Below, in pieces: positions 23,315 to 35,510 of a DNA stretch of 64,000 bases. The notes below the pieces were generated by a model, which saw only the letters and a list, made by a program, of their open reading frames with translations, was not told the origin of the DNA and ran no database searches. The stretch spans positions 63,742 to 127,741 of the forward strand of contig NMRB01000729.1 of assembly GCA_002633025.1 (NCBI GenBank), read 5' to 3'. A program made the translations under genes and the position numbers. Origin of the DNA: Notospermus geniculatus. Lineage: Eukaryota > Nemertea > Pilidiophora > Heteronemertea > Lineidae. The first letter of the stretch is position 1. The number at the start of each line of letters is the position of its first letter.

Positions 23315-23700
23315 AGATCCAGACACCGAGGTTTGAAGTATACAGCTTTTGAGTTATTGGGGGTGCATCTATCGGTTTTTTGGGCAAAGGGAAAAAATTT
23401 TTCTAAAAAGACTTTTTTGAAAAAAAATTATTTTTTTTCAAAAAAGTTTGCATAAATTTTAGATCCAGACACTGAGGTCTGAAGTATATAGTGTTCTATG
23501 CTTTTGAGTCATTGGGGGTGCATCTACCTTTTTTGGCATGGGGAAAAATTTACTTCCCGGTAAAAAGACACTGAGGTTTGAAGTGTAATGGTGTTCTCCA
23601 CAGCTTTTGAGTTATTGGGGTGCATCTACCGTTTTTTGGCATGGGCAAAAAAAATTCAAAAAAGATTTTTTTGAAAAAAAGTTTTTTTTTCAAAAAGTTA
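23315..23700. repeat. Diverged tandem repeat, three units
   Basis: Units of about 110-135 bp share agatccagacaccgaggttt, cttttgagttattgggg and gtgcatctaccgttttttgg, each followed by an A/T tract (gaaaaaaa with tttttttc). Confidence 0.8.
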
Positions 23701-24780
23701 CAAATAATACGTTTTATGGCCTTTAAAATAAATTTTAAAAGGCATTAAGAATGAAATCGGCACATAGGAAGGTCATTAATGTCATTCAATTTCGTTTCCT
23801 TTTTGAGCAGCCATGCCCCTTTTTTGCCCCTTTGGGGGCAGGGTGTCCTTTTCTAACTGGTGTGGAGAGCACTGACTGAGTGCTATACATGTATGGCTCA
23901 TCGCTGTCCTATATATATTGTCCAGGGGGAGATTTTATGAGAGTGGTCCTGGAATAGCAAGTGTGACTATATAAACAAGGTGAGGATAGTTCAACAACTC
24001 CCTGGGGCAACATCCTTTAAGAGGATGTTCTGAGTTTGAAAAGGGGAGGGATTCAAGAAAACAACGGCAGGCAGACTGCTATTTTTGACTAAAGGTTTCA
24101 AACTTGTACTCAATGTGAATTTAACCCTTTTGCTACCATATTAAGTTGAAAAGGGTACATTTCTTAACATGAATTTCTGATGTGTCTACAAAAACGCGCC
24201 TGGCTCCCACAAATTGCAACCAAAACTGGTGACAAGACACTCATTCTGGAGGCAACTAAATGGGTCATGATCTCATGCAGGTTTGCCTCTTCCAAAATGT
24301 CTGTGAGAGAAACAGGCCAGAGCCGAAGATGCAAGTTGTGAGGAAATAGTCGCATTCGGCCTATGTTTTCATCAGGTTGCCAATCTTTAAACGTCTGTAT
24401 CTCGATAACCGTTGCTCCTAGTACGCATCTGAAAATTGGTCAAAATGAAGCTACTTTTTTCGCCTCTTTCTTTTGGCACCAGTCAGCATTAAAAAATATG
24501 CAAAGAGGACATCAATCGGTCCACTGGTTACGATTCTATATCAGTTTGAATGTCCGAGGGTGTGTGGCACAGGCCATTCTTGCAGAATTGTGAGAAGCAT
24601 AAGCAGTGTGGTGATTCAAACACAAAATTATTTTATTCGTACGCGATTTCACTCATGCATTAATCGTGTTGACTATTTTTGCAGTTGTTTAGGCAAATAG
24701 AAGGGGTGACAGCTTATTTCGTAATCACCCGTCACCCCTTCCATTTACCAGATGAACTGCAAATGCGACAAGCACCATTA
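23700..24780. other. No gene recognised
   Basis: Short frames only. The frame from 24363 lacks splice context or a known family. Confidence 0.4.
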
Positions 24781-24782
24781 GT

Positions 24783-25080
24783 TACAGTACCGGTACAGGT
24801 CACATTTGACATCCCTAAATTCGCGAAAGTTACGCGTAAGTCACTCGTAACTTACGCAACAACTCACGAGCTATGTTACGCGTAACTTACGACGTGAATT
24901 ACGCGGTGAGTTACGCGAATTTCGCTAGCTACGCAGTGATTAACGAGGCGAGTTACGCGATTTTGGCGAGTTACGCAGTGAGTTACGCGAAACCAAATCC
25001 GTGAGTTATGCGTAAGTTACTCGTAACTTACGAGTAACATACGCGAAGCCGTAGGGATGTCAATTGTGACCTGTACTGTA
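24783..25080. mobile_element. TA-flanked MITE, GCGTAAC family, copy 2
   Basis: Same ends and interior words as 2856-3089, in the opposite orientation and somewhat longer. TA on both borders. A short insertion (ccggta) sits in the left terminus. Confidence 0.88.
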
Positions 25081-25990
25081 TGCATCGATGACTTCGCGTA
25101 CGAATAAAATAATTTTGTGTTTGACCACACTAATAAGGGTTAAGGAATGAGAACTGTCATGGCACCGTTCAATTTGATGCACCCCAGTTAGAAGAAAACC
25201 AAGGGGAACTTGGTTTATTCTTTTATGATGATAAAATATAAAAGAACACAACATTTGTAAAGGAATTGCTGCTTTGATGTAGAATCCCAAACTACCCGAG
25301 GCCAATCTTCATGCAACCATTACTAAATACAGCAAACCTACAACCTATTACGTGCAAATCGAACCAAGAAGCCCACGGCAATTTTCTCGCCTAAAATACA
25401 TGCACAAAAATTTGCTAACAACATAAAAATATAAATCAGATGATTATGCATCATCAACCTCCTGACCGTCGTAATTATAAGGTGAAATCGACAACGGTCG
25501 TTTGTATCAAAGTTAATTTGAGAGGTAACCTCCAGACCAGATTTAGTGCAGCCCTTTCATAAAATATCAGCTGCTACACTTAACAAAGCCAGTTCAATCA
25601 CGGCGTCATGTTAACCTGATATTCCTACTCATTCACGCTTATTTCACGCTTATTTTTCTGTATTTTTACTCAGTATTTTATGCGTTGATCAATATCTCAT
25701 TGATTTTGATGTTGATCTATAAGAACCCCACAAACCAAGGATGATACATATTTTTTTCACTAATCAAATATTTTTGAGTGGGTTGTGTCATGTCATCCGA
25801 TAGTCTGGCTGAAAAAATGAAAATATTCAAGTATTTCATCTAATCGCTATTAAATTTGCAATGTGGATTGCATCCTGGGTATTGTAAGGGGAAAGTGAGC
25901 GCTGAATGAGTTGCCTCAAGGTTTCAATGGGTGTAGAATGGAAGCTGAAGGGGGAGTGTTCGTTTTCAACTTTTTAAAAAAAATTACGGT
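25081..25990. other. No gene recognised
   Basis: AT-rich, with no repeat array or exon-like frame. Confidence 0.4.
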
Positions 25991-25993
25991 TGT

Positions 25994-26240
25994 TTAAAGG
26001 AGTTAGACGCCGAAGTTGTAAACACTCACTCACTGGTTCTCTATCCACGGACGCCTGCGGTGCTGCCACCTATTGTCGGTGATATGTACTGACGTGAATA
26101 TCATGAGTGAGTTGCATCGGACCGGGAACCAGTCTAACGATCACGGGTGCTGCCACCTGCACGAAGGAATAAAAGTAGTTTGCCGACCATATTTGTAAAC
26201 AAACCAGCTTGTTTACAACTTCGGCGTCTAACTCCTTTAA
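25994..26240. mobile_element. TTAA-flanked MITE, second family member
   Basis: TTAA borders with 26-bp perfect inverted ends that begin AGGAGTTAGACGCCGAAG. It shares the first bases (TTAAAGGAG) with the element at 4836-5296 but has a different interior. No coding capacity. Confidence 0.9.
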
Positions 26241-26379
26241 GACGTGTAAGAGCAGCAGGGTGGATTTCTCACGGTCAATTCCAAAGAGTTTCCCCCATCA
26301 TGTGATGCAATCAGCCAATCAGCGAACATCATGTGAACAGACAGTGTTGGAGAAAAATGATCTCGTTGGTGTCACATAG

Positions 26380-26760
26380 AATTTGAAATTTTAAAATTTC
26401 AAATTTGAAACAAGTTTCAATGGAAATTCCATTGCCTTGGGCTTGGTTTAGTTTTAAATTTAATTTTTTTTTAAATTTTTAAATGTTAATGTTTCAATGT
26501 TAATTTTTAAATGTTAAATTTTAAAATGTTATTAGATGTTAATTTTAAAATGTTAATTTTTTAAATCTTAATTTTTTAATGTTTAATTTTTTAATGTTAA
26601 TTTTTAAATGTTAATTTTTTAAATTTTTTAAACAAATTTTTATCTTTAAATTTTAATTTTTAATTTGTAAATTTTATTTTTTACTTGTTCAATTTTTAAT
26701 TTTTTAATTTTAATTTTTAGATTCTTATTTTTTTAATTTTCGGATTTTTAATTTGAAATT
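26380..26760. repeat. AT-only low-complexity tract
   Basis: Almost entirely A and T, built from ttaatttttaaatgttaa-type words repeated irregularly. It starts with a palindrome (aatttgaaattttaaaattt). Confidence 0.9.
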
Positions 26761-27216
26761 CTCCCAGCGTTTAAGTTTAGTTTAGTATTCCCTCACCATT
26801 ACAATCTTGATTTCAAAGATACTTGATAGTTTTCTTCTGTTACAGTAACAATTGACCTGCAAGAAACTAATCCTTTCAACGTCAGTTTACTGACCTATAA
26901 TCAGGTGACACACCTTTATGTCTTGTCAATTTCTCCCTAGGCTTATCACAAGGTAAACAGTTTTCACTCAAACATATAAAAAACTGAAACTTCATCGGAT
27001 ATTTGCCACGCTTGTCCACTGCCCGAGGCGACTTTGTCCAACGTGTGCAAGGAAATGTTGCAGACTTTGATACAAAATAATACGATCCGGATTAGTTTCA
27101 AAGCGGAAAAGAATTATACCTATGGATGACAACTCTGGCTTGGTTCTTCTACAGTTTATTATTGTCAAACTGAAACATTTTCATCTGCTTTTGTTAGTTT
27201 TTCACCAACACAACTA

Positions 27217-27420
27217 CGGGCGGTTATCACCGCAAATAAAGACGTTACAAAATAAAGACGTTGTTGTAGTCATATTCTCTAGTCGTTGGGACGATCTCTA
27301 GTCGTAGCTACGAAAAACGTAAGGTGGCGCTGCAAAATAAAGACTTTGTTGTAGTCACATTCGTTAGTCATTGTGGTGACCTCTAGTCGCAGCTAAAAAA
27401 GACGTAAGGTGGCGCTGTAG
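27217..27420. mobile_element. Truncated copy of the aaataaagacg family
   Basis: Starts GGGCGGTTATCACCGCAAAT and follows the left arm of 12384-12875 for about 200 bp, then breaks off after gtaaggtggcgctgtag. No right end is present. Confidence 0.85.
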
Positions 27421-27676
27421 TTGTAATAACAATGCTGTTTACGCCTTTTGACGTCACTACGTCACCCAGAGTTCTGTCGCGTCACCCGTGGCATCGGCAA
27501 CATCATGTGACAAAATGACGTCATTAGGCCACTCGAACGGGTGTGACATCATTACGTCTCCCAAGTGCTCCTCATGAAGTGACGCGTCTCACACGAATTT
27601 ATCAGTTCCCCACTGAACGGGTATTGCCTAGTTATTATACATGTAAGTCAAATTTTCCAATTTCCCTAAAATTCAA

Positions 27677-27960
27677 GTGGTAGTGGTGTAGTGGTTCGGG
27701 CCTCCGACTAGCAGTCAGAGGGTCCCGGGTTCGAATCCCAGTGGGCGTGAGACTTTGGGCAAGTCTCTTTGCCTCACTGGCCTCTCTCCACCCAGGTGTA
27801 TACAGTAAATGGGTACCGGTCGGAATTGCTCGGATTGTAGCACTGAATGAGCAGCTCATCTGAGTACTACTGAAAGGTTTCAGGATAGACTGGGGTTAAA
27901 GTGTAAAGTCGGATGACACCTCTTCCATTGTTGATATCAGACTATAAACCCAAATTTTAA
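27677..27960 (+). mobile_element. tRNA-derived SINE, copy 1
   Basis: The head is tRNA-like, with box A (tagtggttcgggcc) and a perfect box B (GGTTCGAATCC) in a stem closed by gtcccgg/cccagt, then cgtgagactttgggcaag. The body (cctcactggcctctctccac through gttgatatcagactataaac) is shared along its length with 35511-35926. No protein; the frames crossing it are incidental. Confidence 0.9.
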
Positions 27961-28540
27961 CCTAAACCCAAAAAACAGTTCATATGAACATAAAGCAATT
28001 GAATCTGATCGCAAGCCAATAATAACACATTTTCGTTCATCGAATGACATAGATCCAACAAGTTCATGATTTTTTCACCAGAACACCAAAATACTTTCAT
28101 CTCATTGGCTTCAAATTAACGTATGGCTGCAGATTCTAGCTCGAATACATCCAAATAGATTTTCAGCGGCCAAGTATTTGATACATCTGACACTTTCTGG
28201 GTGGAGTCCGGAAAGAATGACGGGGTTGGTTATTCGCTATTTTAATGCACACAAACAATGGTTAATGCAGTAAAGATCACACGGTAGTGTCAATAATACA
28301 AAGGAAGGTGATGACATTTAATAGCAATTTTGTTTCAATTTCCAAGAGATTAGATACATACTTTTCAATTACCTCACCGAGGTCGCATTTCTTCTGAAGA
28401 GGTTTTGAATTTCTTGGCTACATTGAGATATACTGTCACGCTAAGTGAATTTTTCTGCATATTTTTAATATACAAGTATATAGAAGTATATAGGATATTC
28501 TTTTTATCACAAAAATGATAATGCCAGGCTTACATAGCAG
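27961..28540. other. No gene recognised
   Basis: AT-rich sequence without repeat structure or exon-like frame. Confidence 0.4.
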
Positions 28541-28550
28541 CATTTTACTC

Positions 28551-28770
28551 ATAGAGCTTGTGCAGCGGCTCATTATGACGTCATGTTTGGCCAGGGGTCC
28601 ACCATGCTGGCGGTCAACGACAAAGTGCGCCACGTGCAGATCGCGTCATGGTTGAGGATGCAACACCCCACTTGTGCTGACAACAAACTGTACCACGTGG
28701 GTCGCCGACGTCAGTTTGACCGGCAAGATGGCTGATTTTTCCGTGATGACGTCACCAGCACAAGCTCTAT
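28551..28770. mobile_element. MITE with internal TGACGTCA sites
   Basis: Inverted ends are ATAGAGCTTGTGC and GCACAAGCTCTAT. Just inside each end is a perfect TGACGTCA (about 28587 and 28746). The layout resembles 53885-54084 although the outer bases differ. Confidence 0.75.
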
Positions 28771-28967
28771 AAGTACAGTCAAAGGCACTTCGTGTTATTA
28801 CCCCAATCACTCCACAAACATTTCTAGGAACTCAAGGGATCTGTTTTCAAGATTTTGCAGTGGGCCAGACGACTACCACCCTCCCAATCTCTGGCTGTCC
28901 TGTCGATTCTTGATTGTCCTCAGGTTTTGGTACAGGGATAGGACAACAAGAATATACCTGATGCATG

Positions 28968-29175
28968 AAAATGACGTCACAAGCCGCCATGCTGGGGGGC
29001 ACATGCTGCAAAGGCGCAGCGAAATGAGCCACGCATGCCCCAAACACGTTACGTCAAACAATGGCGTGGCGCACTTCACGCAAGTCACGTCACAGTCGGC
29101 TCACACCGGGCTAGCTCTGTGCCCTGTGCCCTCCAGCATGGCCGCCAGGATGACATCATTGCAGGGCCTCTATTG
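28968..29175. mobile_element. MITE relative with lost left end
   Basis: From tgacgtcacaagccgcca through gcagggcctctatt it matches 53885-54084 (cagcgaaatgagc, atggcgtggcgca, catggccgcca blocks). The outer AATAGAGGCC is missing at the left, so this copy is truncated there. Confidence 0.75.
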
Positions 29176-29179
29176 AACC

Positions 29180-30295
29180 CATGACTCACCAGTCATGAGC
29201 CTGACACACTTGGCACTATGCCGCCAACCGCCCCGCCCTGCTTTTTATTAACATGGCCAAACAGAAGTATTGTCGCGGAATTGCTCAAAAAGCCATACAT
29301 GCCATATACATGTAATAGATACTCCATTTTGGAGATCATTTTTATCCACATATTTCCTAGTGTCGGCACAATGAAAGCATTCATCCAACCTACGAGAGTG
29401 AAAAAATTCAAACACTCTACAACATGGTGCAGAATTTTAAAAAAGAAAATGTCACGATGATATTCTAAAAGTCCAAGGAGGAGAGAGTATAAGAATTGTG
29501 AATGCAGATAACACACTCTAATTTCAATATGAATTGGAAAATTGATGCCACACCTGAACCCATTTATGTATCAAAAATTCAATATGTGTGAGGATTCTCA
29601 AATAGCTTCATTCCCCATTGACTTTCTGAAAGTTGTGACAAGATAGAGGCTAGAATCTATCAGATCTTCTCCTGTAGTGTAATCAACACGTACATGTTCA
29701 TGTACATTGCCTCACAGAAATGGTCCACACCCATTGGCTATTTCTGTTACCAGTTCCCAATCTCGTACCCAGAGTTCAATGCCACATTAAACTCTGGAAA
29801 GGGCTAGACCGGTACTACTTTTCCACAGTGCAAATGCGGATGAATTTCTGACCGTTGCACAGCGAATTGCGTAGGGATTCGAAAGAGTTCGTTCTTTTTT
29901 CCACAATAAAACATCGAATACCCAACGGAATGTTAAAATAGTAGTAATTTTACAAATACTGGAACAAATTCTAATTTTCGGTATGATTACTTTATCAAAT
30001 AATTTGTAAAATCGATGAGCACAAGAATCTTGTGCTGGGTTCCAGCCCTTTTAAGAGGTCTTAGCCAAGGAACGATGGTGGCGCCCTCTTCAGATTGAGC
30101 AGTTCCCACGACCCCAATTGTTGCCGCAGTTGTCACTGAAAAGCTTGTTTTTTTCATGCAGATTTTGGCTGCAAAAGTGATGCAAAATGACAAAGGGGCA
30201 TTTTGCCCCACCCCCAACCAAAAGCTAGCTTCGCCCATGAAACACCAAGCATACATGGCCTATTCAGCCAAATGCCTTCAGTTATATTCGCTGCG
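29180..30295. other. No gene recognised
   Basis: Frames at 29193-29516 overlap on both strands and have no splice support. Confidence 0.4.
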
Positions 30296-30299
30296 GTTT

Positions 30300-30769
30300 T
30301 TAACACGTTGACTGCCATGACTAAAATATCATTTTATCCGCCATTGCCATGACTACCAGGCCTATCAAGATATTTCATATTGCCAACTACGAGTCATAGC
30401 TGTACGCCCTCTAGCGTGTTCCTATACATCTGGTCAATCCCCACTGCCATTGTGATCATTGGAAGGCTCTTCGTCATTGCCAAGCTTATCAACATAATAG
30501 AAAATGCATTGGCCCTACTACGAGTATTATACTCGTAGCTGGCAATGGGAAGGACATCTGTGACTACGAGTATACTCCTAGCTGGCAATGGGGAGGACAT
30601 CTGTGACTACATGTATGCTCGTAGCTGGCAATGGGGAGGACACTGTGACTACATGTATGCTCGTAGCTGGCAATGGGGAGGACACTGTGACTACATGTAT
30701 GCTCGTAGTTGGCAATGGGGAGGACATCTGTGGCTACGAATATGCTCGTAGATGGCGGTCAACGTGTTA
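30300..30769. mobile_element. piggyBac-like MITE with internal tandem array
   Basis: Left end TTAACACGTTGACTGCCATG and right end GATGGCGGTCAACGTGTTA are inverted. The left border keeps TTAA while the right reads TTAGC, so the right target base may have mutated. The interior contains five units of 42-44 bp (ctggcaatggggaggacat with gactacatgtatgctcgta) at about 30530-30745. Confidence 0.7.
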
Positions 30770-30779
30770 GCAACGTGCT

Positions 30780-31620
30780 CGGTCAGCAACTCTAGAATTA
30801 GCATCACGCCCCTTGGAAACAGGTCTCCCTTGGTTAAGCAAATTTGCTACATTGCCCCACGCACACGTCAAACTCAATATTTTGGCCAACCATGATCCGT
30901 GACAAACCATTCCCTCAGGGTTAACTGATTTGTAGCGTACATTAGTATGCACTCACGAACACACGGGTCAAACTCAATAGTTTGTCCAATGCTGAACACT
31001 ACTTATGGATAACACTGCAACCATGCCGAGCATCCTCAAGTTATTGAGTATCTGTAATTTTAACGCCATCTATTATGTATTCCTTTTTGAGAGTGCCAAA
31101 GTTACTTGACGCGTTATGGCTGGTCGGCATTCATTCATAGATCAACCTCCTTGATATTTTCCCCACGCCTTGAGATGTGAACCTCGTCCAGTCTACTTAT
31201 TCCCGATCAATTACTATCACGCATAGCAGGTGGATGAAGTGAGTGCTCGAGACTCAAGACCTGGACATGCTTCTCAGCGATGATCCCTGTCAGACTGAAA
31301 TGCTGAAGTCGGGAATGAGATGTTGAAAGCTAGTGGCGTCAGTACCGAACCCAAAGTGTGTATCGCGGGTTACTTCAATGTTTTCAACCACACTCCACAC
31401 TGGGCATCAATGGTTTCCTGCATATGCCAAGACGTGTGCTTTCCAAATGATTTCAAATAGACAGGAATATGTCATATTTCGCGTAACTTGCGCAATTTTT
31501 GGTGCGCTTATGAACGCAAGCGCGATCGTACCTCTCTAAAGACGGTGACTGAGTGAAACAGCCCTTGGCTCATGTGCTCACCTGTAGCGGCCTAGCAATG
31601 CTGAACTGTACCGCTGAATG
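30780..31620. other. No gene recognised
   Basis: No exon-like frame or repeat structure that I can support. Confidence 0.4.
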
Positions 31621-31639
31621 AAGCGAAATTTTTGCAATG

Positions 31640-32060
31640 GTGATGATGACATGACAACAATAATGATGATGATGACAATGGTGACCAAAATGATGGCAAT
31701 GGTGATGATGATAGGACAACAATGATGACAATGGTGACCAAAATGATGGCAATGGTGATGATGATAGGACAACAATGATGACAATGGTGACCAAAATGAT
31801 GGCAATGGTGATGATGATAGGACAACAATGATGACAGTGGTGACCAAAATGATGGCAATGGTGATGATGATAGGACAACAATGATGACAGTGGTGACCAA
31901 AATGATGGCAATGGTGATGATGATAGGACAACAATGATGACAATGGTGACCAAAATGATGGCAATGGTGATGATCGATGAAATGATGTTGACGCCAATGG
32001 CAATGATGATAATGACAATGATGATGATGATGATGAAGCTGGCAATGGTAATGATGATAC
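31640..32060. repeat. 53-bp minisatellite running into GAT repeats
   Basis: gtgaccaaaatgatggcaat begins units at 31681, 31734, 31787, 31840, 31893 and 31946 (exact 53-bp period, few substitutions). It then degrades into irregular gat/aat triplets up to the assembly gap. The three overlapping minus-strand frames here are repeat translations. Confidence 0.95.
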
Positions 32061-32108
32061 TGATGCTGATAACAACTAGACATACAGTGATTGCGAGCAA
32101 TCACTAAT

Positions 32109-32766
32109 ATTATACCCCCGCTGTGGNNNNNNNNNNNNNNNNNNNNNNNNNNNNNNNNNNNNNNNNNNNNNNNNNNNNNNNNNNNNNNNNNNNNNNNNNN
32201 NNNNNNNNNNNNNNNNNNNNNNNNNNNNNNNNNNNNNNNNNNNNNNNNNNNNNNNNNNNNNNNNNNNNNNNNNNNNNNNNNNNNNNNNNNNNNNNNNNNN
32301 NNNNNNNNNNNNNNNNNNNNNNNNNNNNNNNNNNNNNNNNNNNNNNNNNNNNNNNNNNNNNNNNNNNNNNNNNNNNNNNNNNNNNNNNNNNNNNNNNNNN
32401 NNNNNNNNNNNNNNNNNNNNNNNNNNNNNNNNNNNNNNNNNNNNNNNNNNNNNNNNNNNNNGTCGAAACGAAAGCAATCCCTGCAGTCGTTCGCCCTTAA
32501 ATGAGCGGAAACCGAAATAAATACGGCAGCCATGGCGGCCATATTGGATCCGCTACGAGTCCGATTTTCGAAAGGAACTTTCCTATGGTCAATACGAATC
32601 TACCATGTCGAAACGAAAGCAATCCCTGCAGTCGTTCGCCCTTAAATGAGCGGAAACCGAAAGGCGCACGCACGCACGCACACACGAACGCACACACGAA
32701 CGCACACACGGACGAGTGGAAAACAGTATACCCCCACCAACTCGTTGGCTCGTTGGCGGGGTATAA
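32109..32766. repeat. Interspersed repeat spanning an assembly gap
   Basis: Left end ttATACCCCCGC and right end GGCGGGGTATAAt are inverted. N bases fill 32127-32461 (335). On the right, a block starting gtcgaaacgaaagcaatccc occurs at 32462 and again at 32607 (145-bp spacing), followed by cacacgaacg repeats and a caccaactcgttgg palindrome. Frames crossing the N run are meaningless. Confidence 0.7.
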
Positions 32767-32834
32767 TGACACTACAATGATGATGATGATTATGACGGAT
32801 ATTTTAAATAGATCAGATGAGAGTATGACAGTAG

Positions 32835-33216
32835 CGCTGAAAGGGTAAATGTCGTCCTGGGTATATACAAAGATTACCCAGGATCTCAGTATTCAGTAAA
32901 ACAATACGCTGGGTGTAGTTTCAGTAGCCGAACATCACCCAGCATCCGCAATCGGTGCCTAGGAATGAGTCCTATTTAGAAATCCCGTGAAATCTCACGG
33001 TCTCGCGCCGGGATACTTGTTGAGTTTTACTGTTCATGACATTCTTCAGGCGGTCACGTGACCACGGGTGAGACAACCTCGAATCCAGGTGTCATACTAC
33101 GATGCATGCTGGGTGATGTTCGACTACTGAAACTACACCCAGGGTATTGTTTTAGTGAAGATTGAGATCCTGGGTAATCTTTGTATGTACCCAGGACGAC
33201 ATTTACCCTTTCAGCG
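32835..33216. mobile_element. MITE with 7-bp TSD, copy 1
   Basis: Inverted ends CGCTGAAAGGGTAAATGTCG and its complement, with further pairing through gtcctgggta and tgggtgtagtttcagta. The 7-bp direct repeat ACAGTAG abuts both ends (32828-32834 and 33217-33223). The second copy is 51394-51761, in which the central segment lies in the opposite orientation. Confidence 0.9.
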
Positions 33217-33402
33217 ACAGTAGCGAAGTTGTGGGTGTACTTGACACTTCTATTGGGATTGATGGGTGGGTCATCAGAGATATTGGTCAGACAATGTCAG
33301 AACAAATGACTTGTTCCTCAGCACACAGAAGCTAAGGAAGACAAGCTGATGATGACAGCATTGATGTCAATGGGGAACTTTTCTGCCGTCGGTGGCCGTA
33401 AG

Positions 33403-33560
33403 AGGCCGCCTGTAATACCGGTCCTAGAACGTCGCAAAATTTGGCGTCAAGTGCGTGAGCCACGGCGCCCACGTCATTATGGACAACGTTGTGGCATGCA
33501 TTTCTGCCCTGTGACGTCAAATTTCATGACGTTCTGGGACCGCTAACTCGTAGCGGCCTC
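33403..33560. repeat. Short element with AGAGGCCGC ends
   Basis: AGAGGCCGCCTGTAATACCG on the left and GTAGCGGCCTCT on the right form imperfect inverted ends, with aacgtcgcaaaatttggcgt / atttcatgacgttc pairing inside. No TSD defined. Confidence 0.45.
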
Positions 33561-35505
33561 TGACAGCTCCAAAGATCCTCATTCCATTTTATCTCTTCCA
33601 GTGCAATCTGCAGTCCTTATTTCCTTTAAAGAATCTAGGGTATCTTGAAAAAGACATTCTTTTCCATACACAAAAACGTAAATACACTGGAAAAGATACT
33701 GATGGCATTATCTTGGAATGACTACGACTATGGGAAACCTTTAACATATCTCAGATTGGCCTGACTTTCATCATCTGCCATTCCAATACTGTGACACATA
33801 ACTGTCATAAGGTAAATGGATGGCCCTCAATGATTTCCAATTAAACAACGCGTTCAGAAATCTTTACAAATTGAATAGAGAAATTCATTCGGGAGCAACG
33901 GTGCGGCAAATTAAGACGACACACCTGAATGTCAATGACTTTGCAGGGATTTGGTAGAGAGACTTGCACGGAGTTGGTAGAGAGACTTGCACGGAGTTGG
34001 ATCATTGGGTTGATTGATCCGAGGGTGATGAATGCCGTTTTGATGGGAAACAAAAAAGATACCAAAAAGGATGGTTTAATTGGTAAATTTTTAGATTTAG
34101 CTGAAAAAGGGCAACGTTTTGAATAATCTTGTCTCCAATCCTTTCTATCCAATCTTTTCAATTCCTGCTGATGTTGATAAAGTCTGACCTTTTGTAACTT
34201 CCAGTGTAAAAGGTAGTTTCTCCACCTGGTATCAAGTTTTTCCCATCAGGGCTGAAGCCAAGCATTATTGGCCCTGGTATTAAGTGTGGAAGAGGCCATC
34301 TTAAGCTACTCATTGTACCTCACTTGGATGGAGTCTTTTATGAGGTATTTTTTGTTCCTCACTTGGATGGGGAATCTTTCTACAAGAAAGATGACACCAA
34401 AGATACCCGGTTAGAGCTCCAGACCCTATTTTGTATAAAAGTCAAGGCCCGTAGTAACTGAATTCACGGTTTGTCAGTAGAGTTAGTTAAGGATCTCGGA
34501 CTTTGCTTCACAAAAATGGCCCTGATGCTTCCCTCAAATTTTACAGTCTCGCACAGCCAGACCATCGGCCAACCGAGGGTCTGGTGCCAGATGAAGTATT
34601 TTCGTAACGACATCCGGGTACCCGCGCCCTGAGCCAGGGTGCGCATACCCGGATGTAATTCATACACAAAGCTATTCGTTAAGTCAGAGCATCGATTCAG
34701 CTCCTATATTATGTCGCAGGAAGGGTGATAAAAATACAGGAAATTATTAAAATTTAAATAATATCTGTGTCATAAAGCTCGATAAGACTAATTTGAGATT
34801 GTTTCAGTTTTTTATTGCGGAACGCTAAGAAATACCTTTGGCGCATTTTAATCAACGTCTGTGTGTGAGCGCCACCTCTGGTGACATGTTGAACCCTTAT
34901 CATAACCAGAGAGAAATATGTCTGGGGCCAGACTTTGATCCAAGCGTAGTTAGCGGAGTGAGATCAGAGGTTGGTGGTGCGAGACTACAAATTTTACTGC
35001 TTGCTGGCAATACTTGATATTTGTGAACAAGTCACATATCTTTGGCTTTAGGCTCAAGTTTGAATTCATCTGTCACAACCTTGGGAAACATTCCATAAAA
35101 GGTAGAGAAGAACACTTAACAATGTCAGTTAGTGAAATAAAGATGACATGAATTATGTCCAACCAAATTCTGAAGTATTTCCAATGGTAAGTTAGCTCCT
35201 TATGTCTCTGGACATGTCTTATTATTTTAGGAATCGATAAAAGCAGAGAACAGTCCTCATGGAAACACTGTCCGTAGCTATATAAAACCTCATTATTTCA
35301 GGACAAATGGCCGTAGGTCTTCTGAAGGCAAAATATCTCTCGTTGCAAGCATTCGAGCCAATTCTGTAGATAAAGAATGCCTTGAAATTACCCCATCCAA
35401 GTGAGGAACATAGCAGGAGAGAGATGGCCTCTTCCATACTTACCTTGGTGAATTATGCTTGGGCTTTGGCCCTGACGGACAAATACAGTACAGATCACCA
35501 TGAGA
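33561..35505. other. Repeat relics, no gene
   Basis: Contains a two-unit 24-bp repeat (agttggtagagagacttgca) at about 33948-33999. The words cctcacttggatgg and attggccctgg recur at 34.3, 35.4 (inverted), 37.0 and 37.7 kb, so they belong to a dispersed repeat. No supported exon. Confidence 0.45.
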
Positions 35506-35510
35506 AGCCA

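Noticed and set aside
27677-27745. Functional tRNA gene
   Set aside because: Box A and box B are good, but the acceptor stem does not close and the same sequence with a long shared body recurs at 35.5 kb, so it is a SINE head.
30545-30770. Frames reading repeated SWQWGGHCDYMYAR
   Set aside because: Products of the 42-44 bp array inside a MITE; two frames are equally open.
31570-32542. Long minus-strand open frames (up to 316 codons)
   Set aside because: They translate the 53-bp minisatellite, GAT triplets and the N gap. His/Ser/Ile-rich repeats in several frames are what such an array must give.
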